64,000 bases of DNA from Desulfogranum japonicum DSM 18378 (GTDB taxonomy: Bacteria; Desulfobacterota; Desulfobulbia; Desulfobulbales; Desulfobulbaceae): contig NZ_AUCV01000022.1 in NCBI RefSeq assembly GCF_000429945.1, positions 1 through 64,000 of the forward strand, in the 5' to 3' direction. Shown here piece by piece: positions 52,772-63,192 of this stretch (position 1 is the first letter of the stretch; the number at the start of each line of letters is the position of its first letter). A program made the translations under genes and the position numbers. The notes under the pieces are model-generated. The model saw only the letters and a list, made by a program, of their open reading frames with translations, made no database searches and was not told the DNA's origin.

Positions 52772-54952
52772 CTATTGGAGTTCTGTCGTTTCGGCCAAAT
52801 CCACAACACATCCTCTACGTAACGAGGTCAACGCTGCAAAGGCCACACGCATCCCAGCCACCACCTCGGAAAAATCGGTATCTCTTCGTTCCTCTGACGA
52901 AATCGCCTTAACAAATGCAGCTACTTCAGGGACAAATCCTTTGTCCTGTATAATATTGTGTTTGGTTTTTTCCTTTTTGCCATCTTTTGAAAACACCAAA
53001 TATCGCCAATCTTCCGACACAGCAATAGTATTATCGCAAAAAACTTCTATGCGCTCACGCCCGAAAGACGCATCACCGTTTGACAAATAACTCAGCACAC
53101 CTGTGGACCCGTCAGCATACTGCACATTAATTATGACGTTGTCAGCATCAATAATATCACGCGTTGAACTGTGGAGTGACTGCGCGAATACCTTAACAGG
53201 CGGAGCGCCTACTAGATACTGCATGAAATCGATAAAGTGTATTGCTTCACCCAGGATCAATCCGCCACCAACTTCCAGGTCATGCAGCCAATGTTTTGCA
53301 GGACGAAAACCAGCATTCATGCGATAGAGTATACTCATTGGCTGAGCACGTTTGGAAAATCGCTCTTTCAACTTAACTCCCAACGGTGCAAAACGGCGAT
53401 TATATCCCACCATAATTCGACCGCCATACTCATTTTTAGCCGCAACGATGGCGTCCAGCTCGTCTTCAGTCAAACAGATTGGTTTTTCCACAAACACATC
53501 TTTCCCATGTTCCAATGCACGAATCGTCAGATCAGCATGACTGTCATGCCGTGATAGAACAAAAACCGCGTTAATCGTTTCATCCTCAAATACATGTAGC
53601 GGATCATCGGTGGCGTAAGAATATCCGTGCTTTTCACCATACCACTTGCTCTTGAACCCTCCTGCTGAAATGATCCCCCGCTTTGAAACATCCTGTTCGT
53701 CAATTGCCTTAAGCAAAAATGAAACTGCGTGGCTTCCTGCTCCAATCACTCCAATACCGGGCTTAGCGTTGGTTGCAAATTGTGTGTGTTGCTTCAATTC
53801 ATAGCGTGACTTGCCCCATGGCTTCCGCACATCGTATTGTAGCAATACTGCAACGCTTGCTTCACTGTTCTCTCCTGTCATCAATGCAAAGGCATTATCA
53901 ACCTGATCAAGTGAAAACTCATGTGTGATCAGTGGCTCAAGATTGATCTGTCCACCATTAATCAGATTTAGCGTCGCCTGAATGTTTCGATTCCCGCTCC
54001 AACGAACAAATGCTGCAGGATAGTCAACACCCTTGGTTTCATAGTCCGGGTCATTCACACCAGGACCAAAGGCCAATGTCGTCACAAAGTCGATTTCTTT
54101 AAAGAGGTATTCATCACGCGGCAGCTCATATGGGACCCTTCCCAGTGCCACCACACGCCCACGTTGACGAGTTACGCGTCCTGCAAGTGCAATAGGGTCA
54201 GCTGTGGAAACAGCAGCGGTAATAATAGTCGCATCAACCCCAAGCCCATCACTAAACGCCATGACAGCCTCTTCTATATTAGCTTCCCCTCGCAGCATCG
54301 CAACGTCGACACCTGACTTCCGGGCAAGCTCCAGCTTATCAATATCAATATCAATCCCAAATACTTGACACCCAGAGGCTTTCAGTAGCTGAGCAGTGAT
54401 CTGTCCAATCAAACCGAGCCCAACCACGAGGACGTTACAGCCAATCTCTACTTCTGCCCGCCGAACACCGTTTAGTGCAATAGCAGCAATCATACAAAAA
54501 GCAGCATGACGCAAATCCACACCATGCGGTACACGCACACATAAATTGCGTGGAATGAAATTTATCTCTGCATGATTGGCAACCATACTGCCAAAGCACG
54601 CGACGCGATCCCCAATCTTTAGATCAGAAATTTTCGAACCAACCGCAACCACTTCACCGGCAAGGCTATAACCAAGCGGCACAGGTGAATCCAGGTTGTT
54701 AGCCACTGCTTGATAAGCAGTGGCTAAACCATCGTTGCGAGCAACGTTTAATACTTTTTTGACCAAGTCCGGACGTGTACGGGCTTTCTCCAAAAGATTC
54801 TTTTTTGCCAACCGTACGGTGCCACCTTCAGTACCAGCACTGATTACAGAGTAGTGAGTTCGAACCAATACCCCATGCGGTTGAAGTATAGGCGCAGGAA
54901 CTTCATGTACTTTCAATTCACCCGATTTAAAATTCTGCAATATCTGCTTCAT
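52772..54952 (-). CDS. Fused zinc-type alcohol dehydrogenase and Gfo/Idh/MocA oxidoreductase
   Basis: A 726-residue bi-domain enzyme. Residues 1-370 are a medium-chain dehydrogenase (GroES-like fold, then VLVVGLGLIGQITAQLLKAS). Residues 390-726 are a Gfo/Idh/MocA sugar oxidoreductase with GVIGAGSHAVSFLLKA and the catalytic EKPI context, DVFVEKPICLT. This fusion occurs in surface-glycan loci, where it probably oxidises or epimerises a nucleotide sugar; the donor is not known. It lies between methyltransferases, 12 bases upstream of each neighbour. Confidence 0.88.
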   Translation of the reverse strand: MKQILQNFKSGELKVHEVPAPILQPHGVLVRTHYSVISAGTEGGTVRLAKKNLLEKARTRPDLVKKVLNVARNDGLATAYQAVANNLDSPVPLGYSLAGEVVAVGSKISDLKIGDRVACFGSMVANHAEINFIPRNLCVRVPHGVDLRHAAFCMIAAIALNGVRRAEVEIGCNVLVVGLGLIGQITAQLLKASGCQVFGIDIDIDKLELARKSGVDVAMLRGEANIEEAVMAFSDGLGVDATIITAAVSTADPIALAGRVTRQRGRVVALGRVPYELPRDEYLFKEIDFVTTLAFGPGVNDPDYETKGVDYPAAFVRWSGNRNIQATLNLINGGQINLEPLITHEFSLDQVDNAFALMTGENSEASVAVLLQYDVRKPWGKSRYELKQHTQFATNAKPGIGVIGAGSHAVSFLLKAIDEQDVSKRGIISAGGFKSKWYGEKHGYSYATDDPLHVFEDETINAVFVLSRHDSHADLTIRALEHGKDVFVEKPICLTEDELDAIVAAKNEYGGRIMVGYNRRFAPLGVKLKERFSKRAQPMSILYRMNAGFRPAKHWLHDLEVGGGLILGEAIHFIDFMQYLVGAPPVKVFAQSLHSSTRDIIDADNVIINVQYADGSTGVLSYLSNGDASFGRERIEVFCDNTIAVSEDWRYLVFSKDGKKEKTKHNIIQDKGFVPEVAAFVKAISSEERRDTDFSEVVAGMRVAFAALTSLRRGCVVDLAETTELQ

Positions 54953-54963
54953 TTATGATTCCG

Positions 54964-55842
54964 TTAAAAACATTGTTGTGCAGCTTTACGTGCAACCAAG
55001 ATTACACCCTTTTTGAGCAATTCATCCTCGCTATAATCTGTCAACTCAGCACGAATTTCCTTCGTCAAAAGATGGACGCCTTCATAAACTGAGGGTTCCC
55101 AGCACAAGAGTTCGAACATACCCTCGAAAATTGGTTTATAATCTCTCTCACGCAATTCATTGATCCATGACGGATGATCCGGAAATTTTTTCCCTCTCAA
55201 ATGGTCCCAGGGCGGTACATGTTGCGATGGTGTTTCGTCTGGATATTTCCATTCAACGTGATGTCCTCCAGAGATACTAGGGAACAGATGTACATTGGCG
55301 TACAAAAGCCCACCTGGCTTTAATACTCTTTTCACCTCTCGTGCAGCCGCCCAAACATCAGGAATGTGCTCAAAAACCTCATGTGAAACAACAAGATCAA
55401 AAGTGTCATTCTCAAAAGGCAAAGCTTGAGAGGTTAGCTGCCGAAAATCGAGATTATCCATCTTGAGTGTAAATGGTGAACAATCTTCCAGCGCTTCCAA
55501 ATAGCGGCGACGGTACATATAATCCCAGAATGCCGTTTTAATGGCTCTTTCAGGTGTGTTTGTCTTCCAGATTTGAAGGTATTTATCCAAGCGGCGATCC
55601 GTACGAATATATTCCATATCTACGCCTGTCACCTTTGCACCAAGACTATTCAACATAATCGTTTGCCATTGAAGCAATCCACACCCAAAATCTAAGCAAC
55701 GCACCCCTTCAAAATCAATGACATAAGGCTTTAATGTTTCACGCATTCGCTGAAACCACATACAGTGGTCCCTTGCGAATCGTCTGGAGTATCTCCGTGC
55801 CAGCATTATTTGGCTAGCATACAATTTTATTCTGTTGATCAA
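54964..55842 (-). CDS. Class I SAM-dependent methyltransferase
   Basis: A 292-residue protein. The SAM-binding core is VRCLDFGCGLLQWQTIMLNS, followed by DLVVSHEVFEHIPDVWAAAR and KRVLKPGGLLYANVHLF, as in methyltransferase types 11/25. The N-terminal helix (residues 1-45) is additional. It lies between the oxidoreductase and a second methyltransferase on the same strand, with 11- and 1-base gaps. The substrate is probably a polysaccharide or lipid-linked sugar, by context only. Confidence 0.83.
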   Translation of the reverse strand: MINRIKLYASQIMLARRYSRRFARDHCMWFQRMRETLKPYVIDFEGVRCLDFGCGLLQWQTIMLNSLGAKVTGVDMEYIRTDRRLDKYLQIWKTNTPERAIKTAFWDYMYRRRYLEALEDCSPFTLKMDNLDFRQLTSQALPFENDTFDLVVSHEVFEHIPDVWAAAREVKRVLKPGGLLYANVHLFPSISGGHHVEWKYPDETPSQHVPPWDHLRGKKFPDHPSWINELRERDYKPIFEGMFELLCWEPSVYEGVHLLTKEIRAELTDYSEDELLKKGVILVARKAAQQCF

Positions 55843-55843
55843 T

Positions 55844-56602
55844 TCACTTCACCGCTTCTATCATCAAATGCCAGCCAATTACTCTGCCTAACAAGCGATG
55901 CAGCGCTATTGGCATGAACCGATTGCCCTGCCCCCAACCAGTACCAAAAAGATAATCTACACTGAGGTGTGTACTCGTGTAATTTTTGAATAACTTCTTT
56001 GCAGAAAAAGGCATATACGATTTTTCCACAGGACATGGCTCAGCTCTCGACCCGTCAAACGGAATTCCAGTCAACCGATGAGCCAACCAATTCAACGAAC
56101 AGGTATTATACAGCATGACGAAAGCTTTACCATTGGGCCTCAATACTCGCCGCGCTTCCTCAATGGCACCAACAGTATCTGGAGTGTGGTGCAGAACGCC
56201 AAAGCTGTAGACTACATCAAACGTGTTATCTTCAAACGGCAAATTCTCAGCGTCCGCCACTTGGAAATCTCCAGACATTTCAAACAACAAAAATCGTTCA
56301 GTTATCAAATCAATTGCAGTTTGAGTAATATCAATCCCCGTCACCTTCATCCCTCGACGGGCAAGTTGCATTGTGTCGTTTCCCATACTGCATCCAATTT
56401 CTAAAAGTTTGCCATGAGGAAATTCAGATGCAATTTTATCAAACAGAGGTGGCAAATGATAATGGTATTGATAACGCAATGCTTCTGCAGCATCGTAAAA
56501 CTCTCTGGTCCCAACATCATCTCTAAGTAATTGATTAAACTGATTGACGTTCCGATTCCAAAAATCTCGAACTTTATCTTTTTTACTTTCTTTGCTGGTC
56601 AT
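55844..56602 (-). CDS. Class I SAM-dependent methyltransferase (type 11)
   Basis: A 252-residue protein started at ATG 56602 behind AGGGGGAGC. The SAM loop is KLLEIGCSMGNDTMQLARRG, and VVYSFGVLHHTPDTVGAIEE is the typical second motif. The C-terminal part (CSLNWLAHRLTGIPFDG) is frequent in methyltransferases found in O-antigen loci. It is the first gene of the minus-strand cluster, so its upstream region should hold the promoter, which I cannot name. Confidence 0.83.
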   Translation of the reverse strand: MTSKESKKDKVRDFWNRNVNQFNQLLRDDVGTREFYDAAEALRYQYHYHLPPLFDKIASEFPHGKLLEIGCSMGNDTMQLARRGMKVTGIDITQTAIDLITERFLLFEMSGDFQVADAENLPFEDNTFDVVYSFGVLHHTPDTVGAIEEARRVLRPNGKAFVMLYNTCSLNWLAHRLTGIPFDGSRAEPCPVEKSYMPFSAKKLFKNYTSTHLSVDYLFGTGWGQGNRFMPIALHRLLGRVIGWHLMIEAVK

Positions 56603-56629
56603 GCTCCCCCTACATATATTCTTCCACAT

Positions 56630-57395
56630 GAATTCTGGAAAACATCAACATTTCCATCAACATTCTCCACGTAATTGACGCGTTAACTCTTTTGAGAGAA
56701 ACTCTCCTTTTCATGATTTTCTTTCCACTGCCTGCCGGATTTAAGTGAGAGTTTTTTTGAGAATAAAATTTGAAAGCCTAGAAGGCTGTCGGTGTCAAAG
56801 ATCCTATAAGCATAGAATAACCGCCCTGAGGATCAAAATCTTTTTTTTCAACGAGCGTCAATAGTGGGTGCTATTTCCTTCCTATCATTGGGTGCCTGTG
56901 TCATGTGAGAAGAAACGACGCACATGGAATCGAGATCTACAGCGGCCTGGGCATTGTAAGCCTGGAGTTATCTTTCCACTGCCCGCTTTTCGTTTTTTTC
57001 TTTGCTTCGGCTATGACATTCAGGCGATCTTCCGGTAACCAACCTGCATAGAAGGAAGCAGAAGATATGGGGCGTCTCTATCTGCTGGCATAAAATCTGT
57101 GCCCAGGTTCAAGGCAGTGTCAAATATTTATGATTACCTACAATATGCCATGGGTTTCCATGCAATAGCAAGGGAAAACAACTGATTGCGATGCAATAAC
57201 AGACAGTTATAGCAAACCCTCTGGTATCAAGCTATGTGCTGGGCAAAAAAAACTCCGACAGACTCCTAGAGCCGGACAACGTTACCCATTAATAATTACT
57301 GCCAGCACCTCTCGCTCGGCGTGAAATTTGCATATATTCTATAGTGGATTATCAATATTACCTTATAATAAATATTTGCTAACTAAACATATCTC
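56630..57395. other. Intergenic region between the glycan cluster and the fimbria-like locus
   Basis: 766 bases between divergent genes. No frame shows a recognisable product. The right end (57300-57395) is A/T rich, with CTTATAATAAATAT at about 57362-57375, a possible -10 region for the large usher-like gene. No signal peptide coding sequence is seen in any frame near the start of that gene. Confidence 0.4.
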
Positions 57396-60300
57396 TTGAC
57401 TGGGTCAATTAACCGCATAGCAAATGCGAGGTCTCAACCAGAGGCAGTCGCTGATTCGTCTCATTCTCAATCAGTTGAATCATTTGAGAATAGATTGATG
57501 CTTGAAAAGGCTGATGCATTGATGCGTCAATCTGACCAATACAGTCAATGGCAAAAAATAAGTCAAAAGTCTGACTCCGAAGTTCGTCGCGTTGCCCAGC
57601 TATTGCTGCAACGACAAGAAATGGTACAGAAATTTACTCGTAAGGAGAATGTCAATCACCAACTATTTGATAGCCTCACCACCAAACTCGCACAAGCAGG
57701 TCTCTCCCTCCCATCTTCTGAATATTTCACCAATCCACGCCCTTCATCACCACTGCCTTCAGCGCAAACGCCTGCTGTTGTTAACAATTCCAACTCACTG
57801 ATCCAGGAAGAAAATTTATTAATTCTAGATATTATTTCTCCGGCTCTTAGGATAAACGAAACCCTTTTTAGCTATGGAGACGGCCAGACTAACCAATTGC
57901 CGTTGCAGTCAATTTCTGATCTTTTTGATTTCAGCATTCAGGTCGACCCTGAGAATGGCAAGGCTACAGGTTGGTTTGTCAACGAAAACAGAACATTACG
58001 TATTGACGCAACCAGTCAGACCATTGAAGCAGACGGTACTGTGTTCCCCTGGAATGCTAAGCTTATTTCAGTGGGTGAGGATGATATTTATATCGACTCG
58101 TCGCTGATGAGTAAAATTTTTCCCATCGATTTTGAAGTGTCAACTAATGAAATGACAATTCAGATAGAGCCAAGGGAAAAGTTACCCATTGAATTGCTTC
58201 TTGAAAGAGAAGAAAGGCGATTAAAGCTGCTAAACAAGACCGATAATTCACTTAAATACGAAGCACAAGACATTCCCTATACAGCCTACTCATTCCCTGT
58301 GCTTGATGTTTCTCTTGGCAGTAAGATCGGAAATCCAGCAGGTGAAACAGATCTTCTCGGGAATTATTCCATACTGGCGGAAGGTGACCTTGCATACATG
58401 GGCGCAGAGTTGTTCCTTTCAGGCTCAGATAATGATCCATTAAATACTGCCCGATTTGCCCTGAATCGAAAAGATCTGGATAAAGAACTGCTAGGACCAA
58501 TGAAAGCAAGTGAAATATACATTGGTGATATTTCACCTGTAAATTTTTCTGTTCTAGACCGCCCAGCCAATGAAAGGGGCGTGGCAATATCCAACTCAGA
58601 TCTTCTGCACAGTTATGATTTCGACACAACCCATTTTCAGGGGAATGTTCAGCCTGGGTGGGACGTTGAGCTTCATAGAAACGGCAGATTGATCAACTCA
58701 ATGCGGATATTGGCTGACGGAGAATACCGGTTTGAAAATGTGGATGTTTTCTTTGGCAAAAATGATTTTAAAATAATTGCCTTTGGCCCGCAGGGGCAGG
58801 AAAAAATTGTTGACCAAGAAGTAATTACAGTCGGCGGAGGGATGCAGTCACAAGGAGAATTAAACTATAAACTGTCAACAACCCAGAGAAAAAAAACCTT
58901 AACAGGAATAAATGAAAAAAGTCGTGAAGATACAAGCGATGGCACAGGCCGTTTTAATACAAATATAACCTATGGCCTGACCGACTCGATTTCCCTTGCC
59001 GGCGGAGTCTCCAGTGTAGAGTTTGATAGCACCCGCCACAACTACCTGATGACCGGGCTACGAGGTTCTTTTTCCGGATTTTACGGTGAGGCTGATTATA
59101 TCTTTGATACCGAAAGTGGCAGCGGGCTTGCCCTGCAGGGGCAGACGGGTCTGGGTCCGCTTAATATCAAAGCCAAGTACGAAAAATATGATAACTTTAT
59201 AGAAGAAAAAACACCCGACAGGGCCTTGGAATCGAAGGCATACCTGGGCATAAACGGCAGCACCCCTGCATTTAAATATTTCCCCTCATTTTCCTATCTC
59301 CTGTCCACGGAAAACACTTTTTATAATAAGTATGACACAGGCCTGGCTAAATGGAATTTGTCTACAAACATTAATCGACTCAACCTGGCCAATGACCTGA
59401 CATGGAGCTATCTAGAATCTTCCGGAGATTCTGCAAAGAATATTATTGGTAATTTCAGGGCATCAGGTCCCATTGGCGGCACCAGGTTAATGGGTGAGTT
59501 GAATTATTCGGCAGGTGATGAAAATTCTGTAAACAGGTACATCCTTTCCGCAAGCAGAAACTTAGGAGATAAATTATTCGGCAGCACAGCCTTAACTTAC
59601 ATACCGGGCGACAATGAACAGTTTTCTGCAAATGTCGGTTTAAGCTGGGATGCAGGTAACTTTTACCTTTCTCCCACTGCATCGATTGACAGTGATGGCA
59701 CGTATAGTGCGTTTCTGCGATTGAGCTTTTCATTGGGCCAGGATCCTGTCACAAAGGATATCAAGATGGAATCCAAGCCAAGGTCAAACAGTGGATCAGT
59801 CACAGCTTTCGTTTACCATGATGCCAACAATAATCAGGTTTTTGATGAAGATGATACACCTCTACCGGATGTCATGGTAAAGGCGCATCAGGTTACGGTA
59901 TCGGGTGATACTAATGAAAAAGGAGTTGCAGGCCTCAACCGCATGCAGGCTTTTAAATCAACAGATGTGGAGATAGATGTTGACACCCTGGAAGATCCCT
60001 TCTGGCAACCTTCCACACCTGGTACGGCAGTAACACCTCGGTCTGGTGTTGTCGGCAGGCTGAATTTTCCAGTTGTTACCACCGGTGAGATTGATGGCAC
60101 CATTTACGCTTTGAAGCCTGACGGCAGTCAGGAGGGTCTTCAGGGTGTAACCATAGAAATGATAAATGAAGACGAAGAGGTTGTTCAATCTGTTACCTCT
60201 GAATATGATGGCTTCTACCTGTTTGAAAAGGTCTTCCCCGGAACCTATACGTTGAGATTGAAACCTGTCGACGATTTTAATACTGAAAATCCGGCAGGTC

Positions 60301-62045
60301 TGTTACAGAAAATTGTCATTGGCAATGACGGTACCGTTGACAGCGGTAATGATGTTATTTTAAAAATGGATGCGCCACCGCAGCAAAGAAGTATGCAGCA
60401 ACCCGCTCCCACACTTTTGAAAGAGGATACTGAAGTAGTCAGGCAGGTTGGAGAAGCAGAAGAAAAGGTGCAGGCTACTGCCATAGAATCCGTTACAGAC
60501 TCGGAACAAAATGAGAGTACACATCGTATGATGGTGAACGGTGACAACACAACATTTGTTGCGGACTCTGAAGAATTCCATTCATCCATTCGTATTGCGC
60601 CTCTGAATATTCAACCAGGTATACAGCAAGTTTCTCAACCATCTGTACCTGTATCTCCCAAGGCTCAGCAGATTGTAACCGCAGTCAAAGACCCGGCAGC
60701 ACCAGTGGCAAGCTCCTCGCCTGCACAGAAAAATGTGCCTGAAACAATAATAACAACCCAACCAATGAGGCTTGCCGACCAATCATTCAGCAGCTTTACA
60801 GGAAAGCATGCGCCTGTTGTCAGTAATCCAATCGAACGTTCAGAACCGAAAACGATAGATAGCCAGCAGACCAACAGTCCTGTACATGGTGGACACTGGG
60901 TTTTTGAGCCAATTGGCCGAATCATTCACTCAAGCCCACAACAGGCCGTTGCTTCAAACCAGACAAGGCTCCGCCCAACCGCACAACAGCCTGCCGTTGA
61001 AACCGCTCCTGTTGTACTTGAAAGACATAATGGTGTAGACTCAATATCTCCAGCGGGTAATACAGGCAATAATTTATCGCAAAACCAGGACAATGTTGAA
61101 CAGGTCTATGGCGTACATCTTGCTTCATACAAATCAGTTAAAGATGCCCAGCGTGGCATACAGGTTTTGAAAAAGCAGTTGAATGGAGCAGCAGAAGAAG
61201 GGAATTTACGCATTGTTGAAGTGGATCTCGGGCCTGAAAAAGGAATATGGTTCCGGGTTGTGTACGGGGAATTTGCAGATCAGCATGATACTGACCGCAT
61301 TGCTGAGAGTTTTCTGGAAAAAATTGAGTATGCCAAAAGCATAGCTGTTAACAGGGAACCGGCCAGGGAAAACAGCAGAGAAGTGGTAAAACCGAAAACG
61401 GAAAATAGCTTACAGACCAGCAATCCTGTAAATGATGGACACTGGTTATTCGATCCAATTGGCCGAATCATTCACTCTAGCCCACAGGCGGTTGCTTCAA
61501 ACCAGGCAAGGCTCCGTCAAGCCACACAGCAGCCTGCTGTTGAAACTTCTCCTGTTGCACACAGAACGAATAGTGGCATAGACTCAATATCTTCAGCGAG
61601 TAACACAAGCGACAATTCATTGCAAAACCAGGACAGTGTTGAGCAGGCCTATGGCGTACATCTTGCTTCATACAAATCAGTTGAAGATGCCCAGCGCGGG
61701 ATACAGGTTCTAAAAAAACAGTTGAATGGAGCAGCTGCAGAAGGGATTTTACGTATTGTTGAAGTGGATCTCGGGCCTGAAAAAGGAATATGGTTTCGGG
61801 TTGTGTATGGGGAATTTGCAGATAAGCATGATACTGACCGCATTGCTGAAAGTTTTCTGAAAAAAACTAAATTTGCCAAAAGCGTAACTGTTAACAGAGA
61901 ACAGATCAGAGGGCAGAGCAGAGAACCTGTGGAGCAGATTGCCGACAACTTGAACATACAGAAACGGTCAATCCCCCAGCAGCAATATCATTTTATAGCT
62001 GCCACATATGCCGCCATACAACAAATGGACAACCGCAAGAGGTAG
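57396..62045 (+). CDS. Large usher-like outer-membrane protein with SdrD-like and two SPOR domains
   Basis: A 1549-residue protein. Residues 140-280 begin with ILDIISPALRINETLFSYG, as in usher-type proteins of unusual fimbriae (not classical FimD). From 400 to 790 is a beta-strand-rich region with GWDVELHRNGRLINSM, then probable barrel strands. Residues 799-990 hold two SdrD/CNA-B-like folds (FVYHDANNNQVFDEDDTPLP). After a disordered linker, two SPOR domains (about 1238-1320 and 1419-1500) share ASYKSV, DAQRGIQVLKKQLNGA and VDLGPEKGIWFRVVYGEF. SPOR binds denuded peptidoglycan. A TTG start at 57396 follows a stop; no signal peptide is present. Confidence 0.75.
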   Translation: MTGSINRIANARSQPEAVADSSHSQSVESFENRLMLEKADALMRQSDQYSQWQKISQKSDSEVRRVAQLLLQRQEMVQKFTRKENVNHQLFDSLTTKLAQAGLSLPSSEYFTNPRPSSPLPSAQTPAVVNNSNSLIQEENLLILDIISPALRINETLFSYGDGQTNQLPLQSISDLFDFSIQVDPENGKATGWFVNENRTLRIDATSQTIEADGTVFPWNAKLISVGEDDIYIDSSLMSKIFPIDFEVSTNEMTIQIEPREKLPIELLLEREERRLKLLNKTDNSLKYEAQDIPYTAYSFPVLDVSLGSKIGNPAGETDLLGNYSILAEGDLAYMGAELFLSGSDNDPLNTARFALNRKDLDKELLGPMKASEIYIGDISPVNFSVLDRPANERGVAISNSDLLHSYDFDTTHFQGNVQPGWDVELHRNGRLINSMRILADGEYRFENVDVFFGKNDFKIIAFGPQGQEKIVDQEVITVGGGMQSQGELNYKLSTTQRKKTLTGINEKSREDTSDGTGRFNTNITYGLTDSISLAGGVSSVEFDSTRHNYLMTGLRGSFSGFYGEADYIFDTESGSGLALQGQTGLGPLNIKAKYEKYDNFIEEKTPDRALESKAYLGINGSTPAFKYFPSFSYLLSTENTFYNKYDTGLAKWNLSTNINRLNLANDLTWSYLESSGDSAKNIIGNFRASGPIGGTRLMGELNYSAGDENSVNRYILSASRNLGDKLFGSTALTYIPGDNEQFSANVGLSWDAGNFYLSPTASIDSDGTYSAFLRLSFSLGQDPVTKDIKMESKPRSNSGSVTAFVYHDANNNQVFDEDDTPLPDVMVKAHQVTVSGDTNEKGVAGLNRMQAFKSTDVEIDVDTLEDPFWQPSTPGTAVTPRSGVVGRLNFPVVTTGEIDGTIYALKPDGSQEGLQGVTIEMINEDEEVVQSVTSEYDGFYLFEKVFPGTYTLRLKPVDDFNTENPAGLLQKIVIGNDGTVDSGNDVILKMDAPPQQRSMQQPAPTLLKEDTEVVRQVGEAEEKVQATAIESVTDSEQNESTHRMMVNGDNTTFVADSEEFHSSIRIAPLNIQPGIQQVSQPSVPVSPKAQQIVTAVKDPAAPVASSSPAQKNVPETIITTQPMRLADQSFSSFTGKHAPVVSNPIERSEPKTIDSQQTNSPVHGGHWVFEPIGRIIHSSPQQAVASNQTRLRPTAQQPAVETAPVVLERHNGVDSISPAGNTGNNLSQNQDNVEQVYGVHLASYKSVKDAQRGIQVLKKQLNGAAEEGNLRIVEVDLGPEKGIWFRVVYGEFADQHDTDRIAESFLEKIEYAKSIAVNREPARENSREVVKPKTENSLQTSNPVNDGHWLFDPIGRIIHSSPQAVASNQARLRQATQQPAVETSPVAHRTNSGIDSISSASNTSDNSLQNQDSVEQAYGVHLASYKSVEDAQRGIQVLKKQLNGAAAEGILRIVEVDLGPEKGIWFRVVYGEFADKHDTDRIAESFLKKTKFAKSVTVNREQIRGQSREPVEQIADNLNIQKRSIPQQQYHFIAATYAAIQQMDNRKR
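60841..61925 (+). repeat. Tandem duplication of about 540 bp within the usher-like gene
   Basis: Copy 1 (about 60841-61387) and copy 2 (about 61388-61925) each encode a spacer and one SPOR domain. Long DNA blocks are nearly identical, for example around GGCCGAATCATTCACTC and GTGGATCTCGGGCCTGAAA. The difference in length is a few codons, and the reading frame is kept. It is a recent internal duplication. Confidence 0.8.
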
Positions 62046-62168
62046 TCTCATTCCATTTTACGAATCATTTAGCGGTCTCCAGTAGCCCGTCTCTAGCTTT
62101 ATCCCATGCAACGTCTATTGAAGGCCGTCCTCTTCGATACCTTTATCTCAACTGTTGGAAGACTTCAG

Positions 62169-62318
62169 GTAACTGATCATAGATACTCCATCTATGCACA
62201 ACCTCGCTTTCTCGTATAGATAGCCTACCGAAGTCTTCGCTTACCTGCGAAAAACCGTGCTTACACAAATCTGAAGCACCTGCGACCATTTACGCACCAA
62301 CTCTTTTCGAGAAGTTAC
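62169..62318 (+). repeat. MITE-like interspersed repeat, copy C
   Basis: Begins GTAACTGATC, like the other copies, and follows copy A closely to about 62302 (GATAGCCTACCGAAGTCTTC, CAAATCTGAAGCACC). After that it has lost the middle-right part of copy A, but ends in AAGTTAC, near the ATCAGTTAC terminus. It lies 124 bases downstream of the usher-like gene. Confidence 0.6.
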
Positions 62319-63180
62319 AAAAAAGAGCTAACCCTTTTACTTTATATAATATTTTCTTCAACCTTTAAAAGGTGCCTTATCGGATGATTAAAATTTACAT
62401 GAATGAATGGAAACACATATATCCATATTTATAAAAAAATGAGGAATCTGGTAAATCTCCGTGTTACAAGTGAAATATAGTTTCCCCCTGATTACAAAAG
62501 CGTTCTGACACGGATTATAATTCGAGTTAACCGAATTTGAGTCTAGATGTTTACCATATATTTACCTGCACTTTTTTATTTCTTTGCTTAAGATACTACA
62601 TGACGAAATGATGTTAAGCTAATCGCTACATCTGTCTATTTTTGTATTTTGGTCTTTGTCATAGTTGCGGAACGGTGCGTCTTCCCTAGCCCTAGTGAAA
62701 GACTGATTTCATTTCGCCCATTGGAAAGAATACAAAAACGATATTTGGTCATTCATTTGCCAAAATATTTTGAAAATTTGTATTTCCCCTCCATAATGAT
62801 ACTAGCCGTTCTATCAACGAATCTGTGTTCGGCATGTGGCTGTCCACCCAGTCAGCACATAGAATCGGTATGAATAAAATGTTTTTTCTGCCGTAATTAT
62901 CAAAGGACGGTCATACGATGGGAGGATAAATTATAGCTCGGTTGCAAGCAAGAGCATCAGAAAAATGCAGGAACTGAAAAATAAAGCAATTGATGGCTTT
63001 TCCCTGGAGAAAATCCGAAAAGATCATATAACTATTTGGAGTGATAGCAAAAAAAACAAAAATTATGACAATTTAACTTTTCTCTTAATTTTTTTTTCCA
63101 ATCAACCGAATAATACCATAAGGAAAAAATTCCTTGTTAATTTTCAGGCTCTTCAAGGAAGAAGAGCAAACAACTAGTTT
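62319..63180. other. A/T-rich intergenic region upstream of the DUF4402 genes
   Basis: About 860 bases. Two frames (62649-62873 and 62965-63177) show no family motif and no good ribosome-binding site, so I do not call them. The region probably contains the promoter of the pilin-like genes; the T-rich stretch around 63080-63130 and strong A/T content fit, but I cannot define boxes. Confidence 0.4.
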
Positions 63181-63192
63181 ATGGAGGTCAAG

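Noticed and set aside
60841-61925. CRISPR-like or minisatellite array
   Set aside because: Only two long in-frame copies of a protein module; no short repeats with spacers.
62649-63177. Two short frames in the A/T-rich region before the DUF4402 genes
   Set aside because: No ribosome-binding sites, no motifs, and different frames; more likely promoter region.
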